A stretch of 7,341 bases of DNA from Rhodoferax sp. Lineage in GTDB: Bacteria > Pseudomonadota > Gammaproteobacteria > Burkholderiales > Burkholderiaceae. The stretch spans positions 1 to 7,341 of the forward strand of contig JAQGNA010000205.1 in the NCBI GenBank assembly GCA_028292075.1, read 5' to 3'. Positions 6,198 to 7,341 of this stretch are shown in pieces (the first letter of the stretch is position 1; each line of letters opens with the position of its first letter). Under the pieces are notes generated by a model. That model was not told the origin of the DNA and did no database searches. It worked only from the letters and a program-made list of their open reading frames with translations. A program made the position numbers and the translations under genes.

Positions 6198-6236
6198 ATA
6201 CATCCACTTACTTTGTGCGTCTCCCCGCGATACATC
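6197..6236. repeat. Direct repeat GATACATC, 32 bp apart
   Basis: GATACATC occurs at 6197-6204 and 6229-6236. The 32-bp step is about three helical turns, so both copies face the same side of the DNA. Relative to the predicted start of the membrane protein transcript (about 6306) they lie near -70 to -77 and -102 to -109, within the range of upstream activator sites. The repeat is certain; regulation is inferred. Confidence 0.35.
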
Positions 6237-6270
6237 ACTGTGCTGAATGAATTGAATCACGAAGATAAAT

Positions 6271-6299
6271 TTGAAGATGCCTAGTGTTAACCCTAATAT
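6271..6299 (+). promoter_or_regulatory. Predicted sigma70 promoter for the two-helix membrane protein
   Basis: TTGAAG (6271-6276), a 17-bp spacer and TAATAT (6294-6299) give a strong sigma70-like match with ideal spacing. The transcript would start near 6306, leaving about a 50-nt leader. This start excludes a longer reading from 6284 and supports the ATG at 6356. Confidence 0.6.
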
Positions 6300-6355
6300 T
6301 CAGTCACGCCCCAAGCCAATCGGTCTTCCGGGCCATCGTTAAAAGGAATCTCACC

Positions 6356-7069
6356 ATGACCAGCTTTGTCCATGCCACTTATCCCGCCGAGCACCCTGGC
6401 GTAGCGCGTGCTGAATCGGTCCTCCACGCAGCCAGTGAGCTGCGCCGCGGGTTCGACAGCACCAAGGGTCTGTCAACCATGCTGTTGGCGGCCGTTGTCG
6501 CGTCTCTCGTCGTCGTCGCCGATCACTGGGTCGACACTTCCGCCGAAGGCCATCTCATGACCGCCTGGATCATGATGTGGGCTGTCGGCTTCGCGGCCAT
6601 CGCCCTGTTCGCCGGCGCAACCCGCCGTGTGGCGGCCACCACTGTCAAGACGCTGGACGCATGGTCGTTCCGCGTGGCGCAGGCCCGTGCCGATGAACGT
6701 CTGTGGTCGACGGCTCAGCACGACCCACGCGTCATGGCCGATTTGCAGGCCGCCATCGAGCGCAGTGAAGTGGCCACCCCGGCCATTGCCACCGCAGCGC
6801 CCAAGGCGTACTCGTCGGTCCGCCACGCTGTTCAGCAATGGCGCATCGACGCTGCCCGTGCACGTGCCGATGCCCGGCTGTGGGCCGTGGCCCAGCGCGA
6901 CTCCCGCGTGATGGACGACCTGATGGCTGCCAAGTCCCGCGCCGAAGTCGCTGCCGAAGCCCCTCGCGCCTTGCCGGCCGAAACCCAGACGCTGGCGAAG
7001 GCCGACGGCGCCGCCGCACTGCGAGATGCACTGTTCGAACTGCGTCCCAAGTTCGCCTACTACATCTGA
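6356..7069 (+). CDS. Two-helix inner-membrane protein with a duplicated 38-residue cytoplasmic module; function unknown
   Basis: A 237-residue protein. Two hydrophobic segments, about 41-58 (TMLLAAVVASLVVVADHW) and 67-88 (LMTAWIMMWAVGFAAIALFA and onward), form a helical hairpin. Basic residues before the first (ELRR) and after the second (TRR) predict both ends in the cytoplasm and a short periplasmic loop. The long C-terminal part holds a tandem duplication: residues 103-140 and 162-199 align without gaps at about 23 of 38 positions. Each copy carries ARAD-x-RLW-x2-AQ-x-D-x-RVM-x-DL-x-AA. The second copy sits 59 residues on, after a proline- and alanine-rich linker. AAGGA (6343-6347) lies 8 nt before the ATG. 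The gene is monocistronic, with its own promoter and terminator. I recall similar alanine-rich proteins in Burkholderiales but no assigned role. Scaffold or membrane-organising functions are possible; nothing catalytic is visible. Confidence 0.88.
   Translation: MTSFVHATYPAEHPGVARAESVLHAASELRRGFDSTKGLSTMLLAAVVASLVVVADHWVDTSAEGHLMTAWIMMWAVGFAAIALFAGATRRVAATTVKTLDAWSFRVAQARADERLWSTAQHDPRVMADLQAAIERSEVATPAIATAAPKAYSSVRHAVQQWRIDAARARADARLWAVAQRDSRVMDDLMAAKSRAEVAAEAPRALPAETQTLAKADGAAALRDALFELRPKFAYYI
6662..6952 (+). repeat. Coding tandem duplication inside the membrane protein gene
   Basis: Bases 6662-6775 and 6839-6952 encode the two copies of the 38-residue module. At DNA level the copies still share blocks such as CGTGCCGATG followed by a CTGTGG, but many third positions differ. 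The duplication is therefore not very recent and the protein pattern appears to be kept by selection. Confidence 0.8.
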
Positions 7070-7096
7070 TCCGGCCCGCTCCGGCATCGCCTCTTG

Positions 7097-7120
7097 AAGC
7101 CACCTGCGGGTGGCTTTTTT
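7097..7120 (+). terminator. Intrinsic terminator of the membrane protein gene
   Basis: AAGCCACC (7097-7104), loop TGCG, GGTGGCTT (7109-7116), running into a T-tract to 7120. A strong GC-rich stem with a U-run begins 27 bp after the stop codon. Confidence 0.9.
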
Positions 7121-7151
7121 CTTGGCCGGATGGGCGGCGCCGCACACACGT

Positions 7152-7176
7152 AAAAATCCCGGCGCTGGGCCGGGAT
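7152..7176 (-). terminator. Intrinsic terminator of the right-edge minus-strand gene
   Basis: ATCCCGGC (7156-7163), loop GCTGG, GCCGGGAT (7169-7176). Read on the minus strand the hairpin is followed by a TTTTT run (7152-7156). It lies 52 bp downstream of the stop at 7229 and faces the plus-strand terminator, cleanly separating the two convergent units. Confidence 0.85.
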
Positions 7177-7228
7177 CGTTGCGCCGCCGCCGGCCAGGGC
7201 CGCGACGGGGAATGACAGGAACGACCGA

Positions 7229-7341
7229 TCAGGCCGCGAGGCGGCTTTCGATCCGGGCCTTCGTTGCTTCCAGTTCTTGCGGCAGGTGGTAGGCCAGCTG
7301 CGCGAAGAGTTCGGCGTGCAAGGCCAGCTCCTTCTGCCAGG
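7229..7341 (-). CDS. C-terminal 37 residues of a gene running off the right edge; possibly GTP-dependent phosphoenolpyruvate carboxykinase
   Basis: The minus-strand frame ends in TGA at 7229-7231 and gives a tail of the form WQKELALHAELFAQLAYHLP, then QELEATKARIESRLAA. It is a helical tail with a conserved-looking F-x5-HLP-x-EL core. This resembles the C-terminus of GTP-type PEP carboxykinase (PckG) of Comamonadaceae as I recall it, but 37 residues without any catalytic motif cannot prove that. That the gene is real is well supported by the open frame to the edge, the codon composition and the matching terminator at 7152-7176. The product name is tentative and no symbol is assigned. Confidence 0.6.
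   Translation of the reverse strand, partial: WQKELALHAELFAQLAYHLPQELEATKARIESRLAA

Larger units (their letters stand above)
5837..6355. other. 519-bp non-coding divergent region, relatively AT-rich, with several candidate control sites
   Basis: No convincing gene of normal size lies here. Visible elements are a dyad TGGCG-N6-CGCCA (6014-6029), a weaker TTGC-N6-GCAA (6060-6073), a possible 23-codon reading frame (6126-6197), TTCGTT repeated at an 8-bp step (6170-6183), a direct repeat GATACATC (6197-6204 and 6229-6236), and a good promoter (6271-6299). From about 5940 to 6300 the base composition is clearly more AT-rich than the genes around it. The length is large for this compact window and suggests multi-input regulation or an unrecognised small RNA. 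Confidence 0.5.

Noticed and set aside
6284..6355. Upstream start for the membrane protein at 6284
   Set aside because: It would lie upstream of the predicted transcription start and lacks a ribosome binding site, whereas the ATG at 6356 has AAGGA 8 nt before it.
1..7341. Mobile elements, CRISPR arrays, tRNA/rRNA genes, toxin-antitoxin or phage-defence modules
   Set aside because: No transposase or integrase motifs, no regularly spaced repeats, no tRNA-like cloverleaf and no recognisable defence genes were seen.

Overview
The window is GC-rich, with short intergenic gaps and codon use that looks even throughout. The protein types (DadA, ArgP-like LysR, UspA, calcineurin-like phosphoesterase, a NodD/NahR-type LysR) fit a betaproteobacterium of the order Burkholderiales, probably close to the Comamonadaceae. 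This placement rests on recalled family resemblance, not a search. It looks like chromosomal housekeeping and accessory-metabolism territory: I see no transposase, integrase, phage gene, tRNA, rRNA or CRISPR array.

Left part (1-3114). A truncated D-amino acid dehydrogenase gene (dadA, minus strand, running off the left edge) is divergent from an ArgP/LysG-type LysR regulator. The 96-bp gap between them holds a good sigma70-like promoter pointing at dadA and an inverted repeat over its -10 region, so ArgP control of dadA is a reasonable hypothesis. Next, convergent with argP, is an exported or membrane-anchored thioredoxin-fold-like protein without a CXXC motif. It is divergent from a TetR-family regulator, a classic arrangement for local control.

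Middle part (3115-4865). Two minus-strand genes follow: a calcineurin-like metallophosphoesterase and, 71 bp downstream, a single-domain ATP-binding-type universal stress protein. They may be partly co-transcribed. A 64-codon plus-strand gene of unknown function lies beyond them. It is preceded by two perfect dyads, a T-N11-A LysR-type box and an AT-rich palindrome around AAGGGAAAACCCTT.

Right part (4862-7341). A second LysR regulator (minus strand) overlaps the stop codon of the small gene tail to tail by 4 bp. A 519-bp non-coding stretch separates it from a divergent gene for a two-helix membrane protein. The cytoplasmic part of that protein contains a tandemly duplicated 38-residue module. 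The gene has a convincing promoter, ribosome binding site and intrinsic terminator. The window ends with the C-terminus of a minus-strand gene, tentatively GTP-dependent PEP carboxykinase, which has its own terminator facing the other one.

No multi-gene novel system is evident. The most interesting items are the duplicated-module membrane protein with its long regulated upstream region, the small orphan gene with its double palindrome, the argP-dadA pairing, and the cysteine-poor thioredoxin-like protein paired with a TetR regulator.
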